Assembly: GCF_009826975.1 (NCBI RefSeq)
Contig: NZ_WUMO01000002.1
Span: 533,925-597,924 of the forward strand
Source: Flavobacterium sp. HBTb2-11-1
GTDB lineage: Bacteria; Bacteroidota; Bacteroidia; Flavobacteriales; Flavobacteriaceae
Direction: 5' to 3'
Length of the DNA stretch: 64,000 bases
Below are positions 50,814 through 61,024 of the stretch, in pieces. The position numbers and the translations under genes were made by a program. The notes below the pieces were generated by a model, which worked only from the letters and a program-made list of their open reading frames with translations, was not told the origin of the DNA and searched no databases. Position 1 is the first letter of the stretch; each line of letters begins with the position of its first letter.

Positions 50814-52214
50814 CTACTGACTGCATTTACTATTCAATATATCCTGAAGAGTTGGATTAAATGCATTATCAACGGTTATAAAATTAAAACTAAACCCTTT
50901 TCCAAATAAAGGTTTTAAACCGCAAAAATTGGTAAGTAATTTATTTTCACTGATTGTAATATCTCCATTTACTGATAAAATATTTTGAAATACATCCAAA
51001 TTCTTTAGTTTAGCATTAAGCCTGATAGACAATTTCCCTCCGATATTTTTCACATTATGTAGTCCTTGCAATGTTTCAAGTTCATCAGAATTAAAAATAG
51101 AAACATTTGATGAAACAGAAGTTATATTCTCCAATGCATTTAAGTTTTTAAGTTTACTATTGCTGTGAATATTTAGAGAATAAGCATTAGTTATGGAGTT
51201 CAGACCGCTTAAACTGGTAAGTTCTGTTCCGTTAATTTGTATTTCTAAACCATTCGATTTAAGATTTTTTAAACCTTCAATACTTGTAAGAACTCCATCA
51301 CTATTATTTGCTATTTTTAAACCCTTCCCAATTGATGTCAAATTAATTAATCCGTCAAGATTTACCAATGATGTATTAATACTAATGGAAAGAATTTCTC
51401 CAACTGATTTCAATCCCTTTAGCGCATTTATATTACTTAAAGCATAATTCCTATTTATATAAAGATTTTTACCAACAGAGGAAAGTTTTTCCATTCCATC
51501 CAGATTTTTCAATTTAATATTGTCTTGTAAAAATAAATCTCCATCTACTCTTTCTAAATTATTCAATCCTTTTACTTCGACTATTCCATTTTCTCTAATA
51601 TCGAACCAATTCGAAACAATTTTTAAACCTTCTAAACCTTCTAATGTTGTTAGTTCAGTATTACCTATAATTTGTAACGACCCTAAAGTAATATCTTTAA
51701 CATTACCTAATCCTTTAATCGATTTTAGTTTTTTATTATCAACTATTTCTAAAGATTCATTATACTTGGCTAATTTTTCTAATCCTGATAAATCTTCGAG
51801 TACATCATTATCTTTAATTTGGATTGCCCAAAAGATCTCTGTAAGATTATCCAATCCCTTTAAATTAATCAATTTATCATTATTGGTAATTACCAAATTA
51901 CTACTTGTAATTTGTTTCAGATTTAAAAGACCGGAAAGATTTGTTAATGATTTATTATTCTGTATCACTAAACCTCCAACAGATGAAATTGTCTTTAGAC
52001 CAGAAATATCCGTAATATCAGAATCTACTACTCCGATTACTAAAGTTCCTTTGATTTCCGTATATTTTTCTGCGGCAAAGGCATTCACTTCAATTTGAGT
52101 TTTGAGTTCTACACTTCCGGTAAAAGCCTTTTCAACAATTTCTTCCGGTTTTGAATCCTCACTTGAGCAAGCGACAATTGTAATTGTAATGAATAATAGT
52201 AGGATTTTCTTCAT
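50814..52214 (-). CDS. Leucine-rich repeat (receptor L-domain-like) lipoprotein
   Basis: 466 aa. Lipobox near residue 16 (TIVACSSEDSK). From ~55 to ~440 about fifteen repeats of the type LxxLxGLxNLxxIxGxLxIxxN, like the Recep_L or BspA-like group. Expected on the cell surface or in the periplasm as a binding protein. Ends with a short Cys-containing cap. Partner unknown. Confidence 0.8.
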   Translation of the reverse strand: MKKILLLFITITIVACSSEDSKPEEIVEKAFTGSVELKTQIEVNAFAAEKYTEIKGTLVIGVVDSDITDISGLKTISSVGGLVIQNNKSLTNLSGLLNLKQITSSNLVITNNDKLINLKGLDNLTEIFWAIQIKDNDVLEDLSGLEKLAKYNESLEIVDNKKLKSIKGLGNVKDITLGSLQIIGNTELTTLEGLEGLKIVSNWFDIRENGIVEVKGLNNLERVDGDLFLQDNIKLKNLDGMEKLSSVGKNLYINRNYALSNINALKGLKSVGEILSISINTSLVNLDGLINLTSIGKGLKIANNSDGVLTSIEGLKNLKSNGLEIQINGTELTSLSGLNSITNAYSLNIHSNSKLKNLNALENITSVSSNVSIFNSDELETLQGLHNVKNIGGKLSIRLNAKLKNLDVFQNILSVNGDITISENKLLTNFCGLKPLFGKGFSFNFITVDNAFNPTLQDILNSKCSQ

Positions 52215-52502
52215 TTGTTTTTTTTGGTTTTTAGTGGTTTTGTATAAAAAAGATTACCTGTAATCGATTTCCAAATATATTTATTTTTTCCTACAAAGCA
52301 TTAATTTTAACAATTCAGTTTCTGTCATAAAAAAAAGATACTGAATTCAATAAACCACTGACAAGCAAAGTTTTACAAAAACATAATTCTTTTTTATTTA
52401 ATTTTGTTTTTACTACACTCCTGTTCAATCAATTAGTTTATACTCTCCCATTTTTTTTCCAGGCTTTTATACTGATTATATAATTTCAAAAAACATTTTG
52501 TA

Positions 52503-54227
52503 ATGAAATATAATTACTCTCTAATTGCTGTTTTTCTTCTTTTGACTTGTTGTAAAGATAAAAACACAGAGCCCAAATCTGTTAAAGTTAATGCCACACA
52601 AGGCTGTTACATTCCGAAAACGAATGACAAAGATTGGTACACGCAAAACAAAAAAGCACCAAAGTTTAAAGGTCTTGAAGGTGTAACATTTAAAATTACA
52701 ACCAATAACCCAGAAGTTCAGGAATATTTCAATCAAGGGTTAATGCTGGCTTACGGATTTAATCACGCCGAAGCAGCAAGATCATTTTATGAAGCTTCGC
52801 GTTTAGATCCGAATTGCGCTATGGCGTATTGGGGTTTTGCTTATGTCTTAGGTCCAAATTATAATGCGGGAATGGAAGAAGATAATTTTCAGCGTGCTTA
52901 TGATGCTGCTCAAAAAGCAAAAAAGCTTTCTACTAAATGTTCTCCGAAAGAAATTTCCATGATTGATGCCTTATTAGTGCGTTATGCTAAAAATCCTCCT
53001 GCGGATAGAAAACCATTGGATACCGCTTACGCCGCAGCCATGAAAAAAGTCTATCTTAAATTTTCTTCAGATCCTGATGTTGGCACGCTCTATGCCGAAT
53101 CCTTAATGAATCTTCATCCTTGGGATTTGTATGAAAAAGATACCGAAGTGCTCAAAAAATGGACACCGCAAATATTGGCTGTTTTAAACGAATTAATCAA
53201 AAAAAATCCCAAACATCCTGGTGCGAATCATTTTTTGATTCATGCCGTAGAAGCTTCTGCACATCCAGAAAAAGGACTCAAAAGTGCCAAATTACTGGAG
53301 ACTTTAGTTCCGGGTTCGGGACATTTGGTGCATATGCCTTCTCATATTTACATTCGTACAGGAGATTATCATCAAGGAACACTTTCCAATATTGAAGCGG
53401 TTCGAATTGATAGTTTGTATTCAACTGCCTGCAATGCACAAGGCGCTTATCCTCTAGCCTATTATCCGCACAATTATCATTTTTTAACCGCAACTGCAGC
53501 TTTAGAAGGAAACTCGAAATTGGCTTGGAAATCTGCATTGCTATTACAGCAGCATATGTCTCCGAAAATCATGCGCGAAGCAGGTTGGGGAACTTTACAG
53601 CATTATTATAGCATTCCGTATTATATCGCCGTAAAATTCTCGATGTGGGATAAAATAATGGAGATTCCGCAACCTGAAAAAGATCTGGTATATCCAAATG
53701 CGATTTGGCATTATGCCAGAGGAATGGCGTATCTTGGAAAAAATGATATTGCCAATGCCGAAAAACAACTTGCTTCTCTGAACCAATTAGCCAAAGATAA
53801 AACCTTAAAAGAAGTTACCATTTGGAATATCAACACTACTTACGATTTGGTTCAGATTGCTAATAATGTTCTTTCAGCGGGAGTTGAAGCGAAAAAGAAT
53901 AATAAGGATAAAGCAATCGCGCTTTTAAATAAAGCAATAGAAATTGAAGATCAATTAAATTACAACGAACCGCCAGATTGGTTTTTCTCCGTTAGACATT
54001 ATTTAGGTTCAGTTTTACTTAAAGCTGGAAAATACGCTGAAGCTGAAAAAGTATACAAACAAGATTTACAAACGCTCCCAAAAAATGGCTTCGCCTTAAT
54101 CGGACTTTATAATGCTTTAAATCAACAGAAAAAAGAAAAAGAGGCTTTGAAAATTAAAAGCGCTTTTGATACTGCTTGGCGATATGCCGATGTGAAGATT
54201 ATGGCTTCTTCTAGTATTTTGGAGTGA
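52503..54227 (+). CDS. TPR-repeat lipoprotein
   Basis: 574 aa. Lipobox LLLTCCKDKN near residue 17. TPR-like helices: FNQGLMLAYGFNHAEAARSFYEA and RLDPNCAMAYWGFAYVLGPNYN at the N terminus, with further repeats near 395-420 and 500-550 (LGSVLLKAGKYAEAEKVYK). A HxxxHxPSHIYIRTGDY-type segment in the middle is well conserved in this family. Function unknown; probably a periplasmic scaffold. Confidence 0.75.
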   Translation: MKYNYSLIAVFLLLTCCKDKNTEPKSVKVNATQGCYIPKTNDKDWYTQNKKAPKFKGLEGVTFKITTNNPEVQEYFNQGLMLAYGFNHAEAARSFYEASRLDPNCAMAYWGFAYVLGPNYNAGMEEDNFQRAYDAAQKAKKLSTKCSPKEISMIDALLVRYAKNPPADRKPLDTAYAAAMKKVYLKFSSDPDVGTLYAESLMNLHPWDLYEKDTEVLKKWTPQILAVLNELIKKNPKHPGANHFLIHAVEASAHPEKGLKSAKLLETLVPGSGHLVHMPSHIYIRTGDYHQGTLSNIEAVRIDSLYSTACNAQGAYPLAYYPHNYHFLTATAALEGNSKLAWKSALLLQQHMSPKIMREAGWGTLQHYYSIPYYIAVKFSMWDKIMEIPQPEKDLVYPNAIWHYARGMAYLGKNDIANAEKQLASLNQLAKDKTLKEVTIWNINTTYDLVQIANNVLSAGVEAKKNNKDKAIALLNKAIEIEDQLNYNEPPDWFFSVRHYLGSVLLKAGKYAEAEKVYKQDLQTLPKNGFALIGLYNALNQQKKEKEALKIKSAFDTAWRYADVKIMASSSILE

Positions 54228-54283
54228 TCATAGTTTTTATGATTTTTCATTTCCAAGGAAAAAAATACGCAAAGTCTAAATAA

Positions 54284-54319
54284 ACTACCCCAAATAGTTT
54301 CTAACTTTTTAGGGGCAGT
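54284..54319. repeat. IS-end-like inverted repeat
   Basis: ACTACCCCAAATAGTTT and AACTTTTTAGGGGCAGT are inverted with few mismatches, the form of terminal repeats of several Bacteroidota insertion sequences. No transposase belongs to it here. Confidence 0.45.
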
Positions 54320-54329
54320 TCAGAGACAT

Positions 54330-54472
54330 TTGCGCAACTTTTCAATTAAAACTTAGAACTCTCTGCGGGGCGTGGGCAGCTTTTCTATTCAAATCTGGAA
54401 CTCTTTGCAGAGCGGGGGACATTTGTGTACCTTTTCAATTCAAGTATAGCACTCTTTGCAGAGCGAGGATAT
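54330..54472. repeat. Three imperfect ~50-bp tandem repeats
   Basis: Units share CTTTTCAATTCAA, AACTCTTTGCAGAGCG and GGGGACATTTG-type words. Last unit runs into the truncated transposase end. Confidence 0.6.
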
Positions 54473-54803
54473 AATTTTTCTTGTGTCTTGTATAAGTGCA
54501 CAGCTCATCGACTTCATACGTCTTGCCTCTGCTGATAATCGGCTTAACAATGTTTCTGGCAATTAAAATGATTCTTTTCAATAATGGTGTGGCTGATATT
54601 TCCAGTATTCTTGCAGCGCTTCTTATTCCTAATCCCTCTTTGGTTAATTGAACAATCTTTTCATTAATATCTAATTTGTAAGCTTGATTTGTATAATATT
54701 CTATAAAGCGGTGAGAGCATATTTTACAATAATATTGCTGTTTATTATTTTTTGTTCTCCCATTTTTAATAACCTTTTGCTCTTTACATTTTGGACAATT
54801 CAT
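54435..54803 (-). pseudogene. Truncated IS1-family transposase
   Basis: 122 aa from ATG 54803 (MNCPKCKEQKVIKNG); the frame is open to 54836. A zinc ribbon (CPKC...CKIC) and helix-turn-helix (GLGIRSAARILEISATPLLK) match the InsA part of IS1; the frame ends just after YEVDELCTYTRHKKN, the start of the DDE domain. The catalytic core is missing, so it is inactive. Confidence 0.8.
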
Positions 54804-54807
54804 GACC

Positions 54808-54983
54808 ATCACTAACTTTGGAACACTATGTTGCATTTTTACTCATTTTAGCTCATTTAAGGCAATATTAAAACAAAAAAGATGAGCAATTACTGCTCAT
54901 CTTTAAATTATTTATCTCTAAAATTTGTTCGATTTCAAAAGGTTAGAATTTCAAAATCTTATATCACTAACTTTGAAACACTA
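54808..54983. repeat. Direct repeat of the IS end
   Basis: ATCACTAACTTTGGAACACT (54808) and ATCACTAACTTTGAAACACT (54963), 20 of 21 bases identical, 155 bp apart. The outer one is probably the terminal repeat of the IS1 remnant. Confidence 0.6.
54878..54904 (-). terminator. Rho-independent terminator
   Basis: AAAGATGAGCA/TGCTCATCTTT stem, 5-base loop, T-rich on the minus strand. Downstream of the lipoprotein at 55060. Confidence 0.75.
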
Positions 54984-55059
54984 CCAAAATATAAAAACAC
55001 TTAATCTGTAACAATACCTCTTTTGGCTAAGTAAGAAATATTAAGCCTATATGCTATTT

Positions 55060-55560
55060 CTACATTTCATATCCTTTTTTAATATACCAATCTCCTTTAT
55101 ATAACTTATAATCTTTTAGGTCTTTTGCATTTGTTTTTTTTGATTTTCTTACTAAAAATGGCACATCATAATAATTTGGATTAATATAAACATTATCTTC
55201 ATTATCAACACCTAAAACCATAAAATTTAGTTTTAAAAAAAAATCTATATAAAATTTAATTTCAGTATTAGTAAAATAACCAGCACAATCTCTAATTGGT
55301 AAATTGTCATCTATCCTTGTTATTTTTTTTGTTTTTGAATTTACCCAAACAATGTATGGATTACAATGAAGGTTATACTTACTAACTAGTAAAACAACAT
55401 CATCCTTATTTACGCTACGAGTTTCGATATAAGTGTTTTTTAAACATGAAAAATCCGAAGAATCATATTTCGAAATAATTTTATCGATACTTTTTTGATT
55501 ACTGTTGCATGATTGTAAAGCACAAAACAATAACATTGCTATTAAAAATATTCTGCTCAT
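55060..55560 (-). CDS. Lipoprotein, function unknown
   Basis: 166 aa from ATG 55560 (MSRIFLIAMLLFCALQSCNS); the frame is open to 55611, but that start lacks a signal. Lipobox LQSC. The mature part is Lys/Asp/Tyr-rich with no recognised family. AT-rich; stands beside mobile-element remains, so possibly acquired. Confidence 0.6.
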   Translation of the reverse strand: MSRIFLIAMLLFCALQSCNSNQKSIDKIISKYDSSDFSCLKNTYIETRSVNKDDVVLLVSKYNLHCNPYIVWVNSKTKKITRIDDNLPIRDCAGYFTNTEIKFYIDFFLKLNFMVLGVDNEDNVYINPNYYDVPFLVRKSKKTNAKDLKDYKLYKGDWYIKKGYEM

Positions 55561-55600
55561 TTTTTTTAGGGTTTTGGAATTGGAGACAAACCTGATAGCG

Positions 55601-55615
55601 CGGATTTGCAATCCG
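55601..55615. repeat. Small REP-like palindrome
   Basis: CGGATTTGCAATCCG, 6-bp arms and 3-base loop, a common REP-type word in Bacteroidota. It lies just before the lipoprotein gene. Confidence 0.5.
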
Positions 55616-55986
55616 TGATCCCAAAAGCTTTCTGGACCTACTTTGCGTTACCTCTAGCGCTTCTTAAAAGCACTGAACCTCAAAAATCTCCGACTTTAAA
55701 ACGAATACAAGTATAGAGATATATTGTTTTTAAATCCAAAAATTTACTACGGAAATATCAACTTTTATTCAATTTCTCATAAGTCTAAAACATTTAAATC
55801 ATAACTTATAACCAAACAAAAAATCAATCCCCTAAAAACCAACTCCAATTATTATCAAATTTTTAAATCTCATGGTTTTTAAAATAATTTTAAGAAACCT
55901 TATTTTTCAAATTACTATATTTGGCGCACGTTAAACAAAATAAATCCTCTTTTTAAGGAACAAGATTATAATTACCGCTGCACTGA
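55616..55986. other. Gene-free region
   Basis: AT-rich, no ORF or strong repeat. Contains the promoter for the small gene at 55987. Confidence 0.4.
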
Positions 55987-56346
55987 ATGAAACCCATGAA
56001 GTTCATATATATCGTCCTACTATCGCTGCTTTGCTTTTTCAGAGGCACCGAGACGTATCAGCCGATTCATCATTTCAGCAATTGTATTACCTTAGATAGT
56101 GTTGCGGCAGACGACACGCAGATTTTTTCTTCGGACTTTTCTTCTTCTAAGAATTTAGAAGTTCATTATAAGCTCAAAAAGAAAATGAAATGCAGAGCGA
56201 CTACTTTAGAACAAAGTACGATCAAAGCTCCGTATCTCAGCAATTTGGTTAATTTCAAGCTTTATAAAGAAAGCTTAATCTATGGTATAGCTTCAATATA
56301 CCATATCGAAAGGCACCCTCATCTTCATTTGTACCAACTTTTCTAG
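55987..56346 (+). CDS. Small secreted hypothetical protein
   Basis: 119 aa with a signal-like N terminus (FIYIVLLSLLCFFRG). No family recognised. Contains MKCRATTLEQSTIKA and a His-rich end (HIERHPHLHLYQLF). Sits 215 bp before the efflux operon and may be regulated with it. Confidence 0.45.
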   Translation: MKPMKFIYIVLLSLLCFFRGTETYQPIHHFSNCITLDSVAADDTQIFSSDFSSSKNLEVHYKLKKKMKCRATTLEQSTIKAPYLSNLVNFKLYKESLIYGIASIYHIERHPHLHLYQLF

Positions 56347-56561
56347 GCTGCAAAATTTCGTCGTTTTTATATTCTAGTATTCTGGAACAATACCTCATTT
56401 ACATCTGTGATTGAGCTGTTATTGCTATAAAAACATTTCTCTAAAACGGTACTTTTTCAAATAAAAGCATCCGTACACCTTATTATTTTCAAAATCCAAA
56501 TTCAGACTCCCGATATTTAGTATCAAAGGAGCACATCTATTTATTCAAAAATTTAAACCTA

Positions 56562-57656
56562 ATGATGAGCATTTATAAAAATCAATTTCTTTTATGCACC
56601 TTGGCTTTATTCGTTTTAGTCTCGTGCGGAGATAAAGCAAAAAAAGATTCAAACAACATAAAAACGGTTCCTGTTTATAAGGTAACTCTAAAAGACACCA
56701 TAGTTTCGAGCAAATTTGTTGCCGATGTACATGCTAAAAACAATGTGGAAATCCACGTTCGTATTCCAGGTCTGTTAGACAAAGTTTACGTTAGCGAAGG
56801 ACAAAAAGTAAAAAAAGGACAAATCCTTTTCAAAATAAGCGATGTTGAACTTCAGATTCAGCTTCTAAAAGCCGAAGCCATTTACAAAAGCGCAAAAGCC
56901 GATTTAAGAATTGCAACGGTAGAATTGGAACAGGCTCAAACCCTTTTCAATAAAAAAGTAATTGCAGACAAAGAATTAGAATTATCTAAAGCAAAATATG
57001 AAGCGGCTTCCGCAAAAGTGGCTCACGCTCTTGCAGAAAAGAAAGCAATCAACCAGCAGATAAGTTTTACCACAATTCGAGCGCCATTTGACGGAACAAT
57101 CGACCGTATTCCGTTCAAAGAAGGAAGTTTAGTAGAAAACGGTTCGCTATTGACCACAGTTTCTCAATTGGACGATGTGTACGCTTATTTCTCAATTCCT
57201 GAGAATACCTATTTCCAAATGATGGAAGACAAAACCTTAAACACCCAAGGTGATATCAAATTAGTATTGCCAAACGGACAGGTTTACGATCAAAAAGGAG
57301 AATTAAGAACCGCTGACGGAGAAATCGACAGACAGACAGGTTCTATTCAATACAAAGCAAAATTTCGCAATCCGCAAGGATTTATCAAACATGGAACTTC
57401 TGGAAAACTCATTATTTCAGAACCCAAAACCAATGCAATTTTAATTCCGCAGAAAGCTGTTTTTTCTATTCAGGACAAACAATACGTTTTCCGCGTGAAC
57501 AAAGATGGAGTAGTTAAAATGACGAATGTTACAATCGAAACGACTCTAGATGATGTGTATATCTTGAACGAAGGTCTAAAAAGCGACGACCTAATCGTGC
57601 AAGAAGGCACACAATCATTGAAAGACGGCGATAAAATCAACATGAAACAAATGTAG
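56562..57656 (+). CDS. RND efflux periplasmic adaptor (AcrA/MexA-like)
   Basis: 364 aa. Lipobox near residue 21 (FVLVSCGDKAKK). Barrel-sandwich/lipoyl halves (VHVRIPGLLDKVYVSEGQKV, TTIRAPFDGTIDRIPFKEGS) flank a coiled-coil hairpin at ~95-165; beta-barrel and membrane-proximal domains follow. First gene of a tripartite efflux operon, 50 bp before the pump. Confidence 0.9.
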   Translation: MMSIYKNQFLLCTLALFVLVSCGDKAKKDSNNIKTVPVYKVTLKDTIVSSKFVADVHAKNNVEIHVRIPGLLDKVYVSEGQKVKKGQILFKISDVELQIQLLKAEAIYKSAKADLRIATVELEQAQTLFNKKVIADKELELSKAKYEAASAKVAHALAEKKAINQQISFTTIRAPFDGTIDRIPFKEGSLVENGSLLTTVSQLDDVYAYFSIPENTYFQMMEDKTLNTQGDIKLVLPNGQVYDQKGELRTADGEIDRQTGSIQYKAKFRNPQGFIKHGTSGKLIISEPKTNAILIPQKAVFSIQDKQYVFRVNKDGVVKMTNVTIETTLDDVYILNEGLKSDDLIVQEGTQSLKDGDKINMKQM

Positions 57657-57706
57657 GTTATCGACCTGTAAAACAGTTATTTAATTATTTATCTAAAACA
57701 TTTAAA

Positions 57707-60700
57707 ATGATAGAGTTATTTATCAGGAGGAAAATATTGTCATTAATCATCTCGGTTATGATAGTCCTTCTGGGATTGCTGGCGTTGTTTCAGCTCCCTA
57801 TTACCCAATTCCCAGATATTGTACCACCGTCTGTAACCGTTACAGCAAAATATACAGGAGCAAACGCAGAGGTTTCGGCCAATGCTGTCGCTCTTCCGCT
57901 CGAAAGAGCCATAAATGGAGTTCCCGGAATGACCTATATGTCGACCGTAACTTCTAATGATGGTTTGACCTTAATTCAAGTTTTCTTTGAAGTAGGAACC
58001 GATCCCGATCTGGCTGCCGTAAACGTACAGAACAGAGTTACGACTATTCTGGACGAACTTCCAGAAGAGGTTATTCGTGCCGGAGTTACAACCGAAAAAG
58101 AGGTAAACAGTATGTTGATGTACTTGAACATCACAAGTACCGACAAAACTCAGGATGAGCAGTTTATCTTCAACTTTACCGATATTAATATTCTTCAGGA
58201 ATTGAAACGTATTGATGGTGTCGGACGTGCCGAAATCATGGGTCAGAAAGAATATTCAATGCGTGTCTGGCTGGATCCAGAAAAGATGCTTTCGTACAAT
58301 ATTTCGGCAAATGAAGTTATCAATTCACTTCAAAAACAAAACATTTCTGCTGCGCCTGGTAAAGTGGGTGAAGGTTCAGGACAAATGAACAATCAATTAC
58401 AATATGTAATTAAGTACGGCGGAAAATTCTTCGAGCCAAAACAATATGAAGAAATTCCGTTAAGAGCCAATCCAGACGGAACAATTTTAAGATTAAAAGA
58501 CATTTCGAAAATCGAATTTGGCGCCATGAGTTACGGAATGGTTTCTAAAACCGACGGAAAACCTTCTGCATCGATCATGCTAAAACAGCGTCCGGGTTCA
58601 AACGCTTCTGAAGTTATTGCCAGCATAAAAGAAAAAATGGCAGAATTGAAAGTCTCTTCTTTTCCTCCGGGAATGGAATTTAATATTGCGTATGACGTTT
58701 CGCGTTTCCTTGACGCTTCGATTCACGAAGTATTGAGAACTTTGGTTGAAGCCTTTATTTTAGTGGCATTTGTGGTTTTCCTTTTCCTTCAAGATTGGAG
58801 ATCGACTTTAATTCCCGTTTTAGCCGTTCCTGTAGCACTTATTGGTTCGTTTACCTTTATGTCGATGATGGGGTTCTCGATTAACTTATTGACACTTTTC
58901 GCTTTAGTACTTTCCATCGGAATTGTGGTCGATAACGCGATTGTCGTCGTCGAAGCCGTTCACGTAAAAATCTCCGAAGAACATATGTCGCCAATGGATG
59001 CGACCATTAGCGCGATGAAAGAAATTACAGGTGCCGTTATTGCAATTACCATTGTAATGGCCGCGGTATTTATTCCTGTTGCTTTCTTGAGCGGTCCTGT
59101 TGGGGTTTTCTACAGGCAATTCTCATTGACCATGGCCATTAGTATAGTGATTTCGGGTATTAACGCGCTTACCCTTACTCCTGCCCTTTGTGCGATCATG
59201 CTGAAACCGCACGATCCTAACAAAGAGAAAAAATCGCTTTTAGATCGTTTCTTCCATAGATTCAATCATTGGTTTGATAATATTACTTCAAAATACATCA
59301 AAGTATTAGTGAAATTCGCTGATCGCAACACTGTAACCGTTGGTTTATTAGTGCTTTTCTGTGTATTAACTTGGGGAACAACTAGATTTTTAGCATCAGG
59401 ATTTATCCCGACTGAAGATCAGGGAATGGTTTATGTCAGTGTTACAACGCCACAAGGAGCAACTGTAGAACGTACTGAAAAAGCGTTGGACGAAGTAACC
59501 AAAATTGCACAAGGAATTAAAGGTGTCGACAACGTAACGACTCTTGCGGGTTATAGTATTGTAACCGAAATCGCAGGAGCTTCTTATGGAATGGGAATGA
59601 TTAACTTGAAAGACTGGAGCGAACGTGATATTTCGGTAACCGAATTCATGGCGGAACTTACTGAAAAAACAAAAAACATTGCCGATGCCCAAATCGAAAT
59701 CTTTGCACCGCCAACGGTTCCCGGTTTTGGTAATACCAGTGGTTTTGAGCTTCGTTTGCTGGATAAATCTGGTGGAAGCATTACAAACACCGATAAAGTA
59801 ACCAAAGAATTCATAAAAGAATTAAATGCTTCGCCAGAAATTCAGAACTCTTTTTCGAGTTTTGATGCCACTTTCCCGCAATATTTAATTCATATTGATT
59901 ATGATTTGGCTGCTAAAAAAGGAATTTCAGTAGATAATGCCATGAGCACTTTACAAACTATGTTAGGTTCTTTTTATGCGACCAATTTTATCCGTTTCTC
60001 TCAAATGTATAAAGTTATGGTTCAGGCAAGTCCGCAGTTTCGTCAAAATCCAGAAAGCATTTTGGATATGTATTTGAAGAATGATGCAGGCGAAATGGTT
60101 CCGTTTTCTACTTTCATCAAATTAGAAAGGGTTTACGGTCCAGAGGTTTTAACGCGTTACAACATGTACATGTCGGCTATGATTAACGGTGAACCTGCTG
60201 AAGGTTATAGTTCTGGAGATGCCATTGCTGCTGTTGAAAGAATTGCTGCAGAAAAACTGCCAAGCCGCTTTGAAGTGGAATGGTCAGGTATGACGCGTGA
60301 AGAGATTTTGTCTGGTAACCAAACCATATACATTTTTGCCCTTTGTATACTATTTGTATACTTACTGCTTGCTGCTCAATACGAAAGTTTATTGCTTCCG
60401 TTCCCAGTATTATTAAGTCTTCCTGTTGGAGTTTTCGGTTCTTACATTGCACTTGTAATGGTCGGACTGGACAATAATATTTATGCCCAAGTAGCGCTCG
60501 TCATGCTGATTGGTCTGCTCGCCAAAAACGCCATTCTGATAGTCGAATTCGCCATGGCGCAAAACAAACTCGGACGTGATATTGTCGAAGCCGCTATTGA
60601 AGGAGCTAGACTTCGTTTTCGTCCTATTTTGATGACCTCTTTTGCCTTTATTTCAGGATTGATTCCGTTGTGTATCGCTTCTGGCGCGGGTGCAATTGGT

Positions 60701-60829
60701 AACCGTTCAATCGGAACAGCTGCAGCGGGCGGAATGTTAATCGGAACTGTATTTGGCCTTTTAATTATTCCTGGGCTTTACATACTGTTTGCAAAATTGG
60801 AAAAACGAATGAGTAAGTCGAACAATTAG
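57707..60829 (+). CDS. RND multidrug efflux transporter (AcrB/MexB-like, HAE1)
   Basis: 1040 aa, twelve membrane segments, two large periplasmic loops. Proton-relay Asp pair seen in LSIGIVVDNAIVVVEAVH (TM4) and the partner Lys in LIGLLAKNAILIVEFA (TM10). FRPILMTSFAF is the family signature. HAE1 rather than heavy-metal type. Exports drugs or toxic compounds across the envelope. Confidence 0.95.
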   Translation: MIELFIRRKILSLIISVMIVLLGLLALFQLPITQFPDIVPPSVTVTAKYTGANAEVSANAVALPLERAINGVPGMTYMSTVTSNDGLTLIQVFFEVGTDPDLAAVNVQNRVTTILDELPEEVIRAGVTTEKEVNSMLMYLNITSTDKTQDEQFIFNFTDINILQELKRIDGVGRAEIMGQKEYSMRVWLDPEKMLSYNISANEVINSLQKQNISAAPGKVGEGSGQMNNQLQYVIKYGGKFFEPKQYEEIPLRANPDGTILRLKDISKIEFGAMSYGMVSKTDGKPSASIMLKQRPGSNASEVIASIKEKMAELKVSSFPPGMEFNIAYDVSRFLDASIHEVLRTLVEAFILVAFVVFLFLQDWRSTLIPVLAVPVALIGSFTFMSMMGFSINLLTLFALVLSIGIVVDNAIVVVEAVHVKISEEHMSPMDATISAMKEITGAVIAITIVMAAVFIPVAFLSGPVGVFYRQFSLTMAISIVISGINALTLTPALCAIMLKPHDPNKEKKSLLDRFFHRFNHWFDNITSKYIKVLVKFADRNTVTVGLLVLFCVLTWGTTRFLASGFIPTEDQGMVYVSVTTPQGATVERTEKALDEVTKIAQGIKGVDNVTTLAGYSIVTEIAGASYGMGMINLKDWSERDISVTEFMAELTEKTKNIADAQIEIFAPPTVPGFGNTSGFELRLLDKSGGSITNTDKVTKEFIKELNASPEIQNSFSSFDATFPQYLIHIDYDLAAKKGISVDNAMSTLQTMLGSFYATNFIRFSQMYKVMVQASPQFRQNPESILDMYLKNDAGEMVPFSTFIKLERVYGPEVLTRYNMYMSAMINGEPAEGYSSGDAIAAVERIAAEKLPSRFEVEWSGMTREEILSGNQTIYIFALCILFVYLLLAAQYESLLLPFPVLLSLPVGVFGSYIALVMVGLDNNIYAQVALVMLIGLLAKNAILIVEFAMAQNKLGRDIVEAAIEGARLRFRPILMTSFAFISGLIPLCIASGAGAIGNRSIGTAAAGGMLIGTVFGLLIIPGLYILFAKLEKRMSKSNN

Positions 60830-60884
60830 TTAGTTGAGTAAAATAGAACAAATAAATCTAATTTGATCTGCTACAATCTTTTTA

Positions 60885-60975
60885 AATCCGCGTGAAATAT
60901 TTTTTTGCGCATAGATTTTTTCACGCAGATTAATACAGATTAAAGCAGATTTACACAGATTAAATCTAAGCTAGT
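60885..60975. repeat. Family 2 repeat (CACGCAGATT)
   Basis: TTCACGCAGATTAATACAG, AAGCAGATTTACACAGATT words; inverted relatives at 63265-63350. Confidence 0.6.
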
Positions 60976-61024
60976 GAATACGATTGAAAAATGCTTGGGC
61001 AGATTGAACAAATAAAATTAAACA

